The notes beneath the pieces were generated by a model that was not told where the DNA came from, made no database searches, and was given only the letters and a program-made list of their open reading frames with translations. A stretch of 64,000 nt of DNA from Margaritispora aquatica (Eukaryota; Ascomycota; Leotiomycetes; Helotiales; Discinellaceae): contig VJWN01000011.1 of the NCBI GenBank assembly GCA_007644065.1, positions 1,116,001 to 1,180,000 on the forward strand, given 5' to 3'. This document shows, one piece after another, positions 11,501 to 22,718 of this stretch; the stretch's first letter is position 1; every line of letters begins with the position of its first letter. The translations under genes were made by a program, and so were the position numbers.

Positions 11501-11542
11501 GGACAATTCGGTTCTATGGCTCCTAAGCCAACACTCCCCTAG
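5585..11542 (+). CDS. WSC-domain giant Ser/Gln/Ala-rich surface protein
   Basis: A continuous frame of about 1,985 residues. Position 5585 is GTG, which is not a believable fungal start. The frame is open back to 5522 and the first in-frame ATG is 5864, so the true start or an upstream exon is unresolved. Residues ~269-360 (nt ~6389-6665) form a complete WSC domain with eight cysteines (QGCYPD, ISCLTAC, GFCFCA, GCDVPC, TCGGG). The rest is low-complexity: Ser/Gln-rich blocks (SQSQS, SAQTN, QGQSS) from ~6800 to 10100, then Asn/Ala/Ser repeats, then a short Cys-containing tail (CAVPSGFYASPVEGMICQPV) from about 11392. No membrane helix or GPI signal is seen at the end. A secreted or wall-attached carbohydrate-binding adhesin-like protein is the reasonable inference. 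It may belong to the same gene as the upstream WSC frame. Confidence 0.65.
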   Translation: MLVLQRQVTSIWQSLEATFIKFSAAISFSTNIYSLDALSSPPGRTTSTDVLKSLEASTKLATTSLPGLSPTSIIDSSSYLTATLRSFDFRASVMSFPTSIGILPSSTVTGATSIATVKTSTTYNSAIMQKSTPLSYMDMSTPSTFNSAAITPFYSAMISKDTSLSSADIDISSLATTVPSTRIGDTLPLSTSTSDGVIWPSLTNSETTSGKLVTSTIKVSQMSLETAISIHDTPSTTILPTNELVKTSTRPTSSATSPPKALILVQIPEGNYTNQGCYPDPLGQGGPLTGTIHLYLDLSITGSVISCLTACGSSNFGGPYQYAGVSPGFCFCATALNAGLPSSTGCDVPCPSDPSVTCGGGGLQGLPIRKRAGFFIEIYILVLNIGTFNNPIYTSITSYETILSQSASPTRSLSLPGVLSQSFRNQDSSIGQSQSTILSSLSTASVQSSGSSISQLGSTLASPMSRSGSVSQAHPSSILRSISESVSGIHTSALTAMRSGFPSSSQFATRSESSSLGFETSGASLNQSPGSSGSVSASVQSSQSSNLADNQGLTASSTKPTSNAARASQFTDFLSSQGAPSLRNSFPSSLLTSLVTPTSSADSQSTNASPSSLQTFTAIASSIAVSQSQSASMSLQSFGVASQSTSASASSPPSSLGLSSSFAISQSQTASLSLQSSESVMQSGTISMSGSSFMSNTGPSQVQPVSQSASQSLSGSAGAASGSAFVSQSQSLAPSVTGSASLTQSENQMSSVSTGQSSLVLSISDFQSQSLSASMPASAGISSNTLGVSSSLASISPSISQQALASSGSPSAGISIDALSTSQAGSAVLSVSLSLQGSNSAALVASSSSALPITSSLASMPMDSAVSSLPSNSMRATVSSDTSIATANPNARTRTISDFETLSASGSMITSSPGASQSALQSVSQAQPSNSQASLVSSQGPLSAISQSMSVPSNTQSASESQGNSAQTISAQTNSAQASLVSSQGPSSANAGSISVLGQSTATQPASQIQSNGAQASSASMQGQSSTIAQSTSAPGQDSSIFQVSSGATLSASQSQATSARVTFTSSQGPSSGVAGSISVSAQGSSGVQSSSPTQLASQLQTQSAQTDSASIQGQSSGITQSILVQSQTNSIAQASSASATMLAPQIQSNSVQPSSISMPGQSSMVAQSISVSGQSISGTQISTFATQSAAPSQSNGVISSVSIEGQSSQSIFIASQSNSIAQASSSNTGTASQMQNSQIQASSASGQRQSSAATLSNTASAQISSVIQVPFSQPVSGSQIVSSQASQNTGFNTIFLSGSQTVNTATVLSAPTSGTMTDVIVSSASSVSVQGTANTQNSFNTFASAQTNTQAPLTASVSAQTNTQDSSASLQSNSNGQGTLTAFVSAQTNTQGTTASVSAQTNSQDSSAALQSNSNTQSSSATAAPAQSSSNTQEISAASVSAQSASNTQSTPTASASSQTDTQGSSAASAPVQSNSNAQSPTAATPSASVTLLASQSTQLSNAAISPGSSVFNTNLNSADQNTRSGSSLGVTASLTVALSNSIMSQPASISNAPLSSSSSAFDTNLNSADRNTRTSSFFDVSSSTATAPIASFVSQSISNVASASNAATISNAISNIASVSGIASNVASASNAASASNAASVSDTASISNTVSASNMASISNGVSASKTGSNVASASDIASIFNTASNVASISNGLSASNTASASTAASASSGASASIAASNVATVSDTASISNGASASNAASASNIASISNAASASNTASASNAATISNVIRNTASVSDAASLSNVASVSNTASNAASASDAASVSNTVSNVATVSNAASLSNAALSSSSTALDTNLNSVDRNTRTDSVSAITSSTMTALSQSVATPISMPGQTSTSPQQTPSALLSSTPLISVIQSPTTTSNPATIVPPATATTVQLVATTTKVLPPSSTSGTCAVPSGFYASPVEGMICQPVTVDCAILVPITRVFGNGQFGSMAPKPTLP
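10372..11065 (+). repeat. Tandem Ser-Asn-Ala coding repeats
   Basis: Units of five to six codons give SNAAS, SNTAS, SNVAS, SDAAS and SNGAS, repeated more than thirty times inside the second WSC reading frame. The DNA units follow the pattern tcaNNctcNaaNgcagca with frequent point changes. The repeat is distinct in composition from the Ser/Ala minisatellite at 372-1420. Confidence 0.8.
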
Positions 11543-14500
11543 ATCAACAGTGAGGAGCATATATAGTGAAGCTTGGTGATTTGAATGGAAGAAGTGAACG
11601 GTGGTGCTTTTGGTTTTTATTTCTTATGTTTCCCTAGACGCATTTGTTTGCTTTCATGTCCGAGTTTAGGCTTAGATTGGGGACGAAAATCTTGAATGTT
11701 TCTTTTGCTTTACTTGTTGTTTTCGTCCTGTTGGTTACAATGGCATGCTTGCTGTTATGCGGTGCATCAAAAACATCCTAACGGTCTTAGGGATTCTTCG
11801 CTTTGGAAAGGTGCCCATGTAATATTTATACTTATACGAGCTATCACGAATATCTGTTAGGTTTATAGAATGGAATGATTATTAAATCCAACCAGTTCCT
11901 TCACAGTTCTCCCGTCACCTCAACCCTCAGGGAATTAGATGGATTAATAAGAATCTCCTTATTCATAAATTTAAAATTTAATAAAAATAGGTCACAAATT
12001 CTACACACCTATCTACCTTCTCTTACAACCCCAAGACCAAAGCGACACTCCGTGTTATTTTCCTGTCTCAAACCGCATCTCTTACATTCAAGTCCACATC
12101 CCCAAATAGTCCACCTTCCTCGTCTCAAGTTCACTGAAACAAGAGTATATGAGACTGATACGTAGTCCTTGGTCAACTTCCAGAAGCTCTCGAGAACTAC
12201 CAAGAAAGACTTGATACAATGACTTACGACTTTTGGGTTTCCGCAAGTAATGGGCCACGGAACAGAAGGCATGAGAGATTTAGATTTGGATGATCATTAT
12301 AGAGACGTTCGTCGACATTTCTGTAATGGCAGAATTGGAAATAGTAAGTCTTGGTATGTGATGGCATTGATTACCATGTTTGGTAAGGCTCCTTGGAACC
12401 GGATGAATACCATGAATTGCTCTTGAATGCAACTGAATTAAAGAAAGTATAAACATGCAGGAGTCTCATGCAAATTGGGCAACAAGATTCCATTGTCATA
12501 CCAGTCCAAAAACCATACCTTGCTGATTCTGAGATTTATGTACCTCCACGTGATGAAAACCACCCCTACGTAAGATACCTTCCAGGTTAGAAATTGAAAT
12601 GGAAACTGTAAATCAACAACAAAGCATCTCAAGACAACATGGAGTTGCAAAGAAATGGACAAACAAACCCAAATATTCGGTCGCCAATTAAAGGTTCAAA
12701 CCACGCGTATTCTTTCTCTCCTCAACTCTCGCATTCCTACCTAGGTATGGGTACCACGCAGCACAGATCCGAACCACCATGCCATGCGCGCTGGCTACTA
12801 AATCGATGACATGACGGTGCCTGGTTTCGAGTTTCAACTCATGTCCGACATTCCATCCATCCATCCAGGTCCAGGCACATTGCAATACGTGCCAGCTCGA
12901 CCCCAGCAAGACTGAGGAGAGAAGGAAGATCATCAGAAGAAGATGTTTAGAACATGCAATGGAAGAGAAGCACGGATCAGGCACTCACTGATGAGCACAG
13001 GCACTGGGTTTGCATTGCTGCTTGGCTGACCGGACCGCTTGGAAGAGGAAGGCAAGGCAGGGATTGAGATGGGTTATGCTTGCACTCACTTGCGAAGGAG
13101 AGTTAGATGATGCGCAGCAGGACAAGGTCATGAAGTTCCCCGATTGACAACTGAATAGACAGAGACTGAGAGAGAAATAGATAGAGGACGGAGCATGGGG
13201 TCGAACAAAGAGGGAGCAGAGGCGGAAGAGACGATGCTGGTGTGTTTGAGATGCTGCAAGACATATCACGCGAAGCCCTTGCAGCTAGTGCGCTATGTTT
13301 CTGTTTCTCTTTGTTTCTGTCATTCTGTTAGATTTGGTCGACGGCTCGAAGCGAGGAGATATGTTTTCGAATCTGAAGAGGCCGGCTTGGGTCGGTGAAA
13401 GAGAAGAGATTTGGGTGCCATGCTCGAAGTGCCGAATATGGAGACAAAGCAAGTGCTCAAACCGGAAGGCTACTCAGCTAGCTAGCTGTCATGTTTCATG
13501 TGTCAGTGGTTGGAATTTTAGGTGGAGTTTCCTTCCTCAACCGTCAACTAATTTTTAGGTTGCTCCACCACGGCGCTCATAGAAGTGGCCATCGTGTAAG
13601 CTTTTTTGAACTTCATCCCAGCGGCAAGTGGTGGTTATCTATTCATGGCATCATGTGTAGTGTGTACAGTGTGGGCATACGAGAAGGATGAGGAAATTAT
13701 TGAGCATAGGATCAGAATGCGAAGCAAGATTACTTAGACGCTAGGAGCAAGCTGCTCACGGGATCCTGAGGTAAGAGCGGCAAGGAAGAATTTCTAGAGA
13801 GAGGAGCAGTTGCTTGAATGACATATCAGAGGATGCGCTGGTCAGTGGTTAGGCAGTACCTTGCGTATGGTAGGTCGGCTTTTCAACGGCCACCGAGTGA
13901 AGATTTGGAAGGTGTATCAGAGTTAAGTTTAGTTTTCTGCAGCGACTCTGACGCCTTGCAAAAGTGGAAGTCCAGTCAAAGCCAGACAAAGCAGAGAGTA
14001 AAGTTATTTTTGACAAAGGCAGAGAGATCTGGGCGGTTGAGATGCATATCACGCTTGACCCGCGATGGGTGAGACAAGCCTCACTCACCAATCAACCGAT
14101 GGACTGGGAGAAGCCACAGCAGACGGGCTATGTTTCAGGTTACTGGCTAGTCACGCCGTATGCACGGGAGCGGAGCAAGGAAGCGAGGGATCGTCAAGAC
14201 CAAATGAGTGGTCTACATGTCCTTGACTCAAAATATACTCTGCATGTCAACATTGAATGATTGACTGGTCTTTCTGCCAGGGCGAATCCACTAGAGAATG
14301 GATGGAGAGCAAGCGACACGCTCGGATGACAGAACTGAGAAAAAAGAACGAGGACAGTGAGGATGGATGAGAGCAAAAGATAAGTTTTGCTTCCATGCAC
14401 AAATCTAGCCTTGGGACCTGACCAGAATAGAAGGCTACAGCATACTGAGTTGCAGTGGTTCATGCTAGGAATGCTTCCTATGTATACCATGTCGCTCATA

Positions 14501-15941
14501 TACGCATTGCGAACATGGTCCCGCGGTTGACTCAAATGGAATTTAGCTGCATCGTGACATGAGATGGATGGACTAGTGTACGAGTGTATATATGCCTGTA
14601 AAGCCTGTTCTTTGTCCTGAACGCAGGTAGACATGATGCACCTCTGTCTTGATGCGATACGACCTAAATGGTGCGTCCAGACTTACAGAATGCGTTGGGA
14701 AGATCACTCACATTGCTGTCAAAGACATAAATATTGGTATATGTAATCTAAGCAATCACATCACATCGCCGTCGCATGCAGACCGCAAAGGATGTTCTCA
14801 AAAGACGTACAAGAATTAAGAACCAGAGCCCAACCGAGACGAGGACAGCATGATCCGTATTCGCTGGGTAAACTCGGGGAGCGGGCACGGGACGATCAGG
14901 TAAAGAAGCACCAAGCTTTCCCCTACCTGCAGTGAATGGGCGTGTTTCAGACTGATGATCAAACAGGTACGACTTAATGGACAGACCTTTCTACAGTAAG
15001 TGTCTTTCTAGACCCTGAGCATGAGCACATCGCACATCCAGGAAGAAGAACTCCCCGAAGAGCAGGTTCAGCCTAATCATCAATTCATATTCCCAAGGCT
15101 GGGACAACAGAGATCCCAGCAACAGGCATCGGGGGTTCACTTTGAACTCTTGATTTGATCAGATCAGGGCGAGTGGAAGACCACAAGGCCATCACATCTT
15201 GGCCTGATTTTGGCGCAAGTGCTTTTTTCTTTCTCTCTTTTGGATGAGATTCGCATGGTTCGCTCTGGATCTTTGTTCATGCTCGTCGCTTGATGCTCGA
15301 TGTTTCTTGTGAGATGAACAAATTAAATTCCGGACATGTGCGAGATAACGCGCCACCTGAATCCATGCTACACATGGCGCTCAACCACATCTTCTTGCTC
15401 ACACCGGGACTTGCAAATACTCATGCATGCTTAAGCCAGATGGGAAGACGAAGTGAGATTCAAGACTACCAATGGATTGTGAATGGTGCTAGCGATAAAC
15501 AAATAAGGATATAGAGAGTTGTTACAAAAATACAGGGCAAATAGGTACGGCCAGAAGGCTGGCCATACTGCTGAAAGAAACCAACGTACTGATACCAGAT
15601 GGTCTAAACGCTTTTCGAGCAGTCTAGGCTGCATTTTCTCCCTTTCTAACCAGCTAATATAATATACTACCATACCACACAAACATGAAAATGGGCGTCT
15701 TGCTTGGGGAGGTACTCACCATTACCATAATCACGATCAACTCCACCGTTTCCTCGGTACTCGAAGCCCGTTTGAAGACGCGTCTTGCGTATTTGAATTA
15801 TGGTGATGTGCGAGCGCGCCACGCTCTCATTGGTGGCAGTAATGCAATTGGCATTGATGGTACATAGCTAGGGTGGGTGGCCAGGAATCTGAAGCAAGCC
15901 AAGTTCTTCTCTTTCAGTTTCAAGTATATTAACCAACGGTA

Positions 15942-15968
15942 TCGTCGGGATGAGACCCATCCCGACGA
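15942..15968. repeat. Perfect 11-bp inverted repeat, 5-nt loop
   Basis: TCGTCGGGATG at 15942-15952 pairs exactly with CATCCCGACGA at 15958-15968 across the loop AGACC. It lies in non-coding sequence. Confidence 0.9.
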
Positions 15969-18048
15969 CGAAGACGGCAAAACAAAAGTTGACGAAAACT
16001 CACAACTTGAGAACGTATTTCGTATGAGATATTGACCTGCCTGTCTATCAAGAAGGTCGGTTTCTCTTTTGCTTGACATATCCAAGATCACGATTGTTTT
16101 GGTATTGCTGATGAAAATTTCTTGTTAAGAAAGCCCAGTTGTTCGCTCAATAAATTTCAGATGCGTGATTCTCTTAACAAGGTCAAAAGTCATAGAATTG
16201 ATGCTGTGACAGAGCGTGACGGTCGGTCAAATCTCAATCCAAAGTCTTCAGTCAACCTAAGTCACATTGGATACTATTGATATCCACCAAATCATGTCTT
16301 CGCCCGGTGCTCTTCACTTCCACAACCCATCTGGAAATTCCTTTCTTGGACATCTTTTACGCCCCCACAGAAGTCCTCTGCCATATCGAGGATGCTCCGA
16401 GTCAGAAATGAACAAAGAAATACCTAGGACATCAAAGCACCTACCTGCCGACATGTTCACCATTCACCAACAAGAAGGGGAGAAAGAATCCCTCCCTCGC
16501 TTTGCCTCATCATCTGCACGAGTCAATGTCGGTCAGATCAAACATAATCTTCCGGAGTGCACGGAGGTTGTTTCTTTGTCAAATGACGAGCTCTTCTTTC
16601 CTCTGTCGGTCTCTTTTTCCAAGATTCAATTTTGATGATTTTCGAGCCGGGTTGGCTGCTGCTGGTGGAAATAATCTCGTGCCGATGAAGAGACATCGCC
16701 TACACACGCCGCAACAAACGCGAGATTGGAATTCACGAATGTGTGGCTGATATTCGTGCTCGCACAGAATCAAAATATGGCATTGGTGTACTGGTCAGTG
16801 AATGACTAGTCAGTGCGACCGAGATTTTGGACAGAATCCAACGGTGTGATGCACAAAGTGCAAAATCACAGGTATCAGGACGGAGACACATTGAGGGTTC
16901 GGTGACATATTTCCTGTCATGTCCATGTTGGTCGTACCTTGCAGCACAGCACATGTACATCTCATATTTTTATGGACATCACATCGGACCTTCTTCCCTA
17001 AGGAGATATCGACATGCACAGAACTTGTCAACAGCACGAGTATGATTTCCAGCTTCCCAATTCGGTGTTTAATTCAGGGTTCTCCTGAATCATCGTTGCC
17101 GTTGGAGCTTATCGTCGTTCATCCAGCTTTGGGATCATGCATAACAGCACAAATCTAGCACCAAAATACCACATATCTCCCTTTATGAATCAAGTTGACG
17201 ACAAATAAGACATGATCGCCTTTCTACTGAAGCGTCGAATCATTTTACCGCATTAATCTATCGAGCCTTCTTTCAACGTCGTTTTTAATCAATTCCAGTC
17301 GATCCTCCTCCTCTTTTCTCTTCTCTTGTCTTTCCTCCTCTTCCTTCCTCCCCACAAAAGCAAAAGCTTCAACGCACCAACTCAACCGTCGCCAACCATT
17401 TGGGCTTGGGGAGAGAAAAGGGGACCCCAGCCCCGACTGATGCAGATGACCCTGGCGCAACCCTGTCCTTTCTTTTCCATGCCGCCAAAAGCTGCAAGTG
17501 AAGCCCAACCACCCAGCTCGACTCGCTCGACCCAATCAGCAAGTCCCGTGAATGCGAAACACGCGCCCAAGTTGGAAGAAGCGGAGCGAAAGGAAAATCT
17601 CAAACACGAAAGCCAAGCCAAAAAAAAAAGCCCCACAGACAGGACAGGACAGGTTGTGAGAGACAGAGGACAGGGAATAGGATTAATTGATACAGGGAAA
17701 GTCTATCCGTGTCTCTCTGTGTCTCTTTTTCTGTCTTCACGAGGAGAGATGAGGATTTCCGTGATGGATGGGAGTTAGGACTTACGCGACTCCATGGTTG
17801 CGAGATCCGCAAAGATGAGAAAACACTACAGTAACAGAATGGAGGTTATGAGAAGACATGAGAGAGGACCGATGAGAATGCGTTTGAGCTATGATAAAGA
17901 CGCAAAAGAAATGAATAGTAGAGAGAGTGTTACTAAATATCAAGATATGATTCGACCCCTCGGAATTCATTTACTGGATAGGTTCTGGATGCACAGCACA
18001 GCACAATACAGCATCAGCATCAGCACCAACAGCAACAGCAGCGAATGT

Positions 18049-18083
18049 TTTCTTTCTTCCTTTCTTTCTTTCTTTCTTTCTTC
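18049..18083. repeat. (TTTC)n microsatellite
   Basis: Tetranucleotide TTTC copies, lightly interrupted, in the presumed upstream region of ste12. Confidence 0.9.
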
Positions 18084-19060
18084 CCAACCCTGTCCTCTTG
18101 TCTTAGTAGCAAGACCATCAGGCGCAGTACAGTCCAGGACAGTACAGTACAGAGCGCAGTGCAGAGAGCACACATGCACAAGCCTAGACGTATGGGACTT
18201 CAGTGAGGACGTCCAACCAGCCAGTTCAATAGAAGCATCGCATCAGCTCTACAGGTGTCTCATTCTGTTAGCAGCAAATCCTTCCAGTCGTCCTATTCCA
18301 ATCAGAGTCAATTGTGATCCTTTGATCTCTGATTCTCTATACACTTCTCCCCCCGTCCTCCTCACCTCACACACCAGCATCACCAGAATCACTACCTCGG
18401 ACATCACATACATCATCACGGCTGCACAACCCTCGGATTCATAATTGTACCTACTACTGTACCGTACTGTACTGTACAGGTACCCACATACATACATACA
18501 CATTCGTCCCATCCAGCTCAATCGAGCCCGAGATTCAAAATTAGTTTCCATCGATTCCTCGCGCTTTTCTCATCAGCAATTCAAGCCGACGTCTGTGGCA
18601 TCCATCCTCCCCTCCCTGCTTTGGTGATCCTGACATTGGCATCGGCATCGAATTCCAAGGGGAATCCAGGAGCTTAAGTCCAGAAGCTCAGCAAGTCCAG
18701 GTCCCTCCACTTCCTTCTTCTTCTACTTTTAGTGGGCGAGTCGGCCATTGATCCCTAAAGGCGCTTAGTGTCAAAATACATGCATCCCCTTGGACCATTC
18801 ATTCCATTATTATTATTGACCAAAACAACCTTCCTCCCCCAATCAACCAAAGCGCAACTTCCAATCTGGCCCCATCTTGGGCCTTTTGCGCCCTGACGAA
18901 AAGACTGGAGAGGTGAATTGTGCATGGTGAAGGGTATCCTTGAATACCGACCCTAGGCCCTAAGCCTAAAAAGGAAATCCAACGAGATCCAACACAGCAC
19001 ATCCAACCACCCAAGTATCCATCCATCTTTCGGTGCAAGGACAGGACATATCCGCATATA

Positions 19061-19093
19061 TCCATCCATCCACCCATCCACCCATCCACCCAG
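19061..19093. repeat. (CATC/CACC)n microsatellite
   Basis: Eight tetranucleotide units alternating between ATCC and ACCC, upstream of ste12. Confidence 0.9.
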
Positions 19094-19209
19094 TCCCCAC
19101 AGTTCACGACTCGACCACTCATTGACGAGGAAACGGCGCATCAACGACCGCGCGCGCGCTCTGGCTTTACCCTTTTGGCCTCCCGTCCAGGGCCCAGGGT
19201 CCAGTGCCT

Positions 19210-19255
19210 TCTCACCTCTCACCTCTCACCTCTCACCTCTCTCACCTCTCATCTC
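19210..19255. repeat. (CTCACCT)n minisatellite
   Basis: Heptamer CTCACCT repeats with one dinucleotide insertion, about 1.0 kb upstream of the ste12 start codon. Confidence 0.9.
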
Positions 19256-19317
19256 TGTGCGCTGTGTGCAGTGCTCTCTCTCTCTCCCCTCTCTGGTGTG
19301 GTGCTTGAGCTGCCCGC

Positions 19318-19364
19318 TTGTGGTTGTGGTTGTGGTTGTGCTTGTGCTTGTGCTTGTGCTTGTA
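19318..19364. repeat. (GGTTGT)n-(GCTTGT)n hexamer repeat
   Basis: GGTTGT copies change to GCTTGT copies in mid-array, about 0.9 kb upstream of the ste12 start codon. Confidence 0.9.
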
Positions 19365-20005
19365 CTTACTTGTGCTGCCCTGAGTCCCTGACCTAGGTAA
19401 AGTACTGTCCATCCCTGGTCTTCTTTGCTGGAAAGCAAAAGCTACTGGCTGCCCATGACCCATCCACCAATTCATCATCTACCACCATCCCCCCCAAGCA
19501 CCCCAAGCACCCTCAAGGCCCCCCTTCCACTCACCTCTCTTCTTCATAATAATCTCCCTGTTCCGCCCGTTTTTCCAAACGCTTCTCTTACTTTGAAATC
19601 CACGCTCTCTTTCATGTCGCAGGTTCGTACCTGAAAGCAATCAGCTTCAGCTTCAGATTCATCTTCATCGAACCTCTTCCTCCTCCTCCTCCACCTCCAC
19701 CTCCTCCACCTCCTCCTAGGAAGCTCTTCTCTCCCCCATCCGAAACCGATTCTCACGGCTCCGCCATTTGTCTGATTGTCTCGTATCAGTTCGCTCGGCG
19801 TGCCTCTTTTTCGCCGTCTAGCAATTATTCGGTTGCTTCCTTTTTCTCAATAATTATCACCGTCGACCCGGTGCCCATTTTCCGAGTCGAGTTTCCTCCT
19901 GCTGGCCTCGAGAACTCCTCGAACATCAACCGTTCCAAAAGTTCGACATAATCTCTGCATTTCTGATCGGAGCAGGCTCTCCTTCACACCAATCCAAACC
20001 AAACC

Positions 20006-20020
20006 AAAAAAAAAAAAAAA
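20006..20020. repeat. Poly-A tract (A15) in ste12 upstream region
   Basis: Fifteen consecutive A, 266 nt before the ste12 ATG. Poly(dA:dT) tracts commonly exclude nucleosomes in fungal promoters. Confidence 0.85.
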
Positions 20021-20285
20021 GTCGATAGCTATTCCTATACCAAAACATTATACGACACTCGCTTCATCCTGTCCCCTTTCCCCCCGTCCAACTACTTCAA
20101 CGCAATAACTGCTTCATCGACGACCCTGATCCGAACATCCCAACAATCATCACCGATTGTGACCACTTCGACTCAGCCCTACGATATTGGCGAAGTTTCA
20201 ATAAACATCTTCACCACCTCCTCACCCATCTTATCCGTCCTTTGCCTGTTCGGAGTCGTCATTTCGACTCAATTGAACGGCGCAC

Positions 20286-22718
20286 ATGATGTACTCACAA
20301 CATCATGCAACGATGGCTCCGCCACAAAAGCCCGAGACGTTCATGTTGAGCAGTGAAGCGCAACAAAGTCTGCCGCAAGATGCTCAAGTAGCTCTACAAC
20401 AAGTTGACAACTGTAAGAGAGGCTCGATGGGGATGGCGCGACCTCGATAACTGACACGCGATTAGTAAAATACTTTTTAATATCCGCACCTGTCGATTGG
20501 ACACCAGACCAATACATTCGACGATTTCTTTTACCAACAGGCGAATACGTTTCCTGTGTATTATGGTACGTAGGACACTCAGCGGGTGAAGGGACAATGG
20601 ATTGACAAGACAATAGGAACAATCTCTTTCACATTTCCGGCACCGATATCGTGCGATGCCTTTCTTTCCGGTTTCAAGCGTTTGGACGACCAGTGAAGAA
20701 CTCGAAGAAGTTCGAGGAGGGTATCTTTTCGGATCTGCGAAATCTGAAGTCTGGAACCGATGCTTCCCTCGAAGAGCCTAAGAGTGGTTTCCTAGATTTC
20801 TTGTACAAGAACAACTGCATTCGAACACAAAAGAAGCAGAAGGTCTTTTACTGGTACAGCGTGCCGCACGACAGACTCTTTCTCGATGCTCTTGAGAGAG
20901 ATCTCAAGAGGGAAAAGATGGGTCAAGAGGCCACCACCGTTGCAGTCAACGAGCCGGCGTTGTCCTTCGAGTTTGATTCTTCACAATCGTTATTTGAGCA
21001 ACTTACCAAGGCACAGCAAGCCAACTCCTCTTCTTTCTCCGCACAGCAGCCATCCTACACTCAGCCGCAATCGCAATCGACTTCTCCAGTGATGCGCGCC
21101 ATTGACTCCATGCCACCACCGCAGATGATGCCACAACAAATGGCAATGCCAGAGGAGATGCACACAATGGCTGCATACCAACAGATGGCGATGGGACCAC
21201 AAATGCACCATCAGCCACAACATCACCAACAGCCACAACAACAGCACCATCAAGTTGTGAAGAGGGAAGCGGATTTTGGTCGTGTTCAATACAACCAGAA
21301 CGGTGTACCAATCTCGCAAACACATCAGCGACACGCATCCATGCCTGCATATGGTCTTGAGTACTCTCCCGCACCTTCGTTTGTTTCATCTCACTACGAA
21401 GACTACAGCAATCGTGGGATTTCATTCGAGCCAATTACACCACCTCAGCAGGCTTTGGGAATGGGCGCTGAGCCTGCGTACATTGCAAACGAGGAGACTG
21501 GTCTTTACACTGCGATCCCAGACCATATGGGTGGTGTTAACGGACTTCACGGAATCATGCAACTTCCACCATCAAACTTGTCAGGTCCTCAATTCTCGCA
21601 TGCTACTCGAGGATATGGTGCCAACAACGTCTACTCTGTGATCGAGGGTTCCCCAACCTACAAGCAGAGGCGGCGTCGTTCTTCCATCCCTCCTGGAGTT
21701 GCCGCCATGGTCGCCGCGTCGGCAGCCGCTGGACAACCACACACTGCTCACCGACCATCAGACCTGAGACGCTCGGTATCCACTTCAGTGGGACCAGTGG
21801 CCGAGGGTGATGAGTCCGGGCACAACTCTCCACCCGGATTGAGCTACAGCAACGGCATGCATCAATTGGCTCAGCAACACAAAGATCTCATCGATATGTC
21901 CAGGCACGGAACTCCTCTATCCACAGTGGAAGACAGCCCAGCCATGAACCCAATGGCTCTCCAGCACCCAGACTACAGCCAATTGTCTGGTGAAGATCTC
22001 TCAGGCGAGGGCTCAATCCATGACTCTCCACGGAGGCACATGCCACAGGGACCGAATGGTGTGATGCGAAGAGCACGAAGTGCAACGATGATGGAACTTG
22101 GCCCTTACCCACAAAAGTCACATTCATGTCCCATCCCCACCTGCGGTCGTCTTTTCAAGCGCTTAGAACATCTCAAAAGGTATGGTTTTATGTTTTCATT
22201 ATATTTTTATTGTCACTTTTGGACCGGCTGTTACACACAGGCCGCTGACAGGTTCCCCAACACAGACACGTGAGAACACATACCCAAGAAAGACCCTACA
22301 TCTGCCCCCACTGTAACAAGGCATTTTCCCGATCAGACAACCTAGCACAGTATGTCCTTTTCACATTTACACTCACACTAGCACTTGCGTCCGCGCGCTC
22401 ACCACCACTGCCACCACACCCCCAACGCTACTTGACCACCAGATTACTAACACATCCACCCACAGGCATCGCCGCACCCACGATCGTAGTGACGGCTCCG
22501 ACGGACCCTACGGTCCTTACAGTGGCGAAGAAGAAGACTACGAGGGCGAAGACCAGCTCGGCTCTCTCGAGGAAGCGTCGCCAAATTCAGAAAACGGCTA
22601 TCTACCCACTAGCATGCCGCAGTTCAACGGCCTCACCAGCATGGGTATGTCGACGGGCATGGCGGCGCCGAGTCAGCTTATCGGTAGCCATCAGATGATG
22701 ATGCAGCAACCGATATGA
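20286..22718 (+). CDS. ste12: Ste12 transcription factor (homeodomain-like plus C2H2 fingers)
   Basis: Ste12 acts in the nucleus below the pheromone/invasive-growth MAP kinase (Fus3/Kss1 type) and controls mating and, in many fungi, penetration of hosts. I join 20286-20412, 20466-20565, 20617-22179, 22266-22349 and 22466-22718, giving 708 residues; all introns are GT-AG and phase-consistent. The N-terminal Ste12 DNA-binding domain is clear (KYFLISAPVDWTPDQYIRR, ISGTDIVRCLSFRFQAFGRP, KKQKVFYWYSVPHDRLFLDA). A Gln/Met/His-rich middle follows, then a basic RRRRSS segment. Near the C-terminus are two C2H2 fingers: CPIPTC-x12-H-x3-H and CPHC-x12-H-x3-H. They are split by two introns, as is usual in filamentous fungi and unlike yeast. 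ATG at 20286 precedes a second ATG by one codon. The final exon has an acidic segment and ends in MMMQQPI. Confidence 0.95.
22266..22349 (+). other. 84-nt zinc-finger cassette exon of ste12
   Basis: The exon runs from the first His region of finger 1 to just before the His pair of finger 2. Its length is a multiple of three and the flanking phases match, so skipping keeps the frame. The skipped form would join HLKR directly to HRRTH and leave one C-x4-C-x12-H-x3-H finger. Confidence 0.75.

Larger units (their letters stand above)
11543..20285. other. 8.7 kb gene-free region upstream of ste12
   Basis: I found no credible protein gene on either strand. Reading frames are all under ~150 residues, lack domain motifs and do not join through plausible introns. 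The first few hundred bases should hold the 3' UTR of the WSC gene. The part from ~17,250 to 20,285 is rich in pyrimidine tracts and microsatellites and probably holds the promoter and leader of ste12. A perfect hairpin lies at 15942-15968. I saw no tRNA, rRNA or intact transposon. Confidence 0.6.

Noticed and set aside
13195..13398. 67-codon plus frame with CLRCC
   Set aside because: Two cysteine pairs alone are not a zinc finger; no further homology.
16267..16635. 122-codon plus frame
   Set aside because: Starts with TTG, no motif, no supporting introns.
17326..17778. 150-codon plus frame with Lys/Glu-rich middle
   Set aside because: Overlaps other open frames in simple-sequence DNA; no domain, and no conserved splice context.
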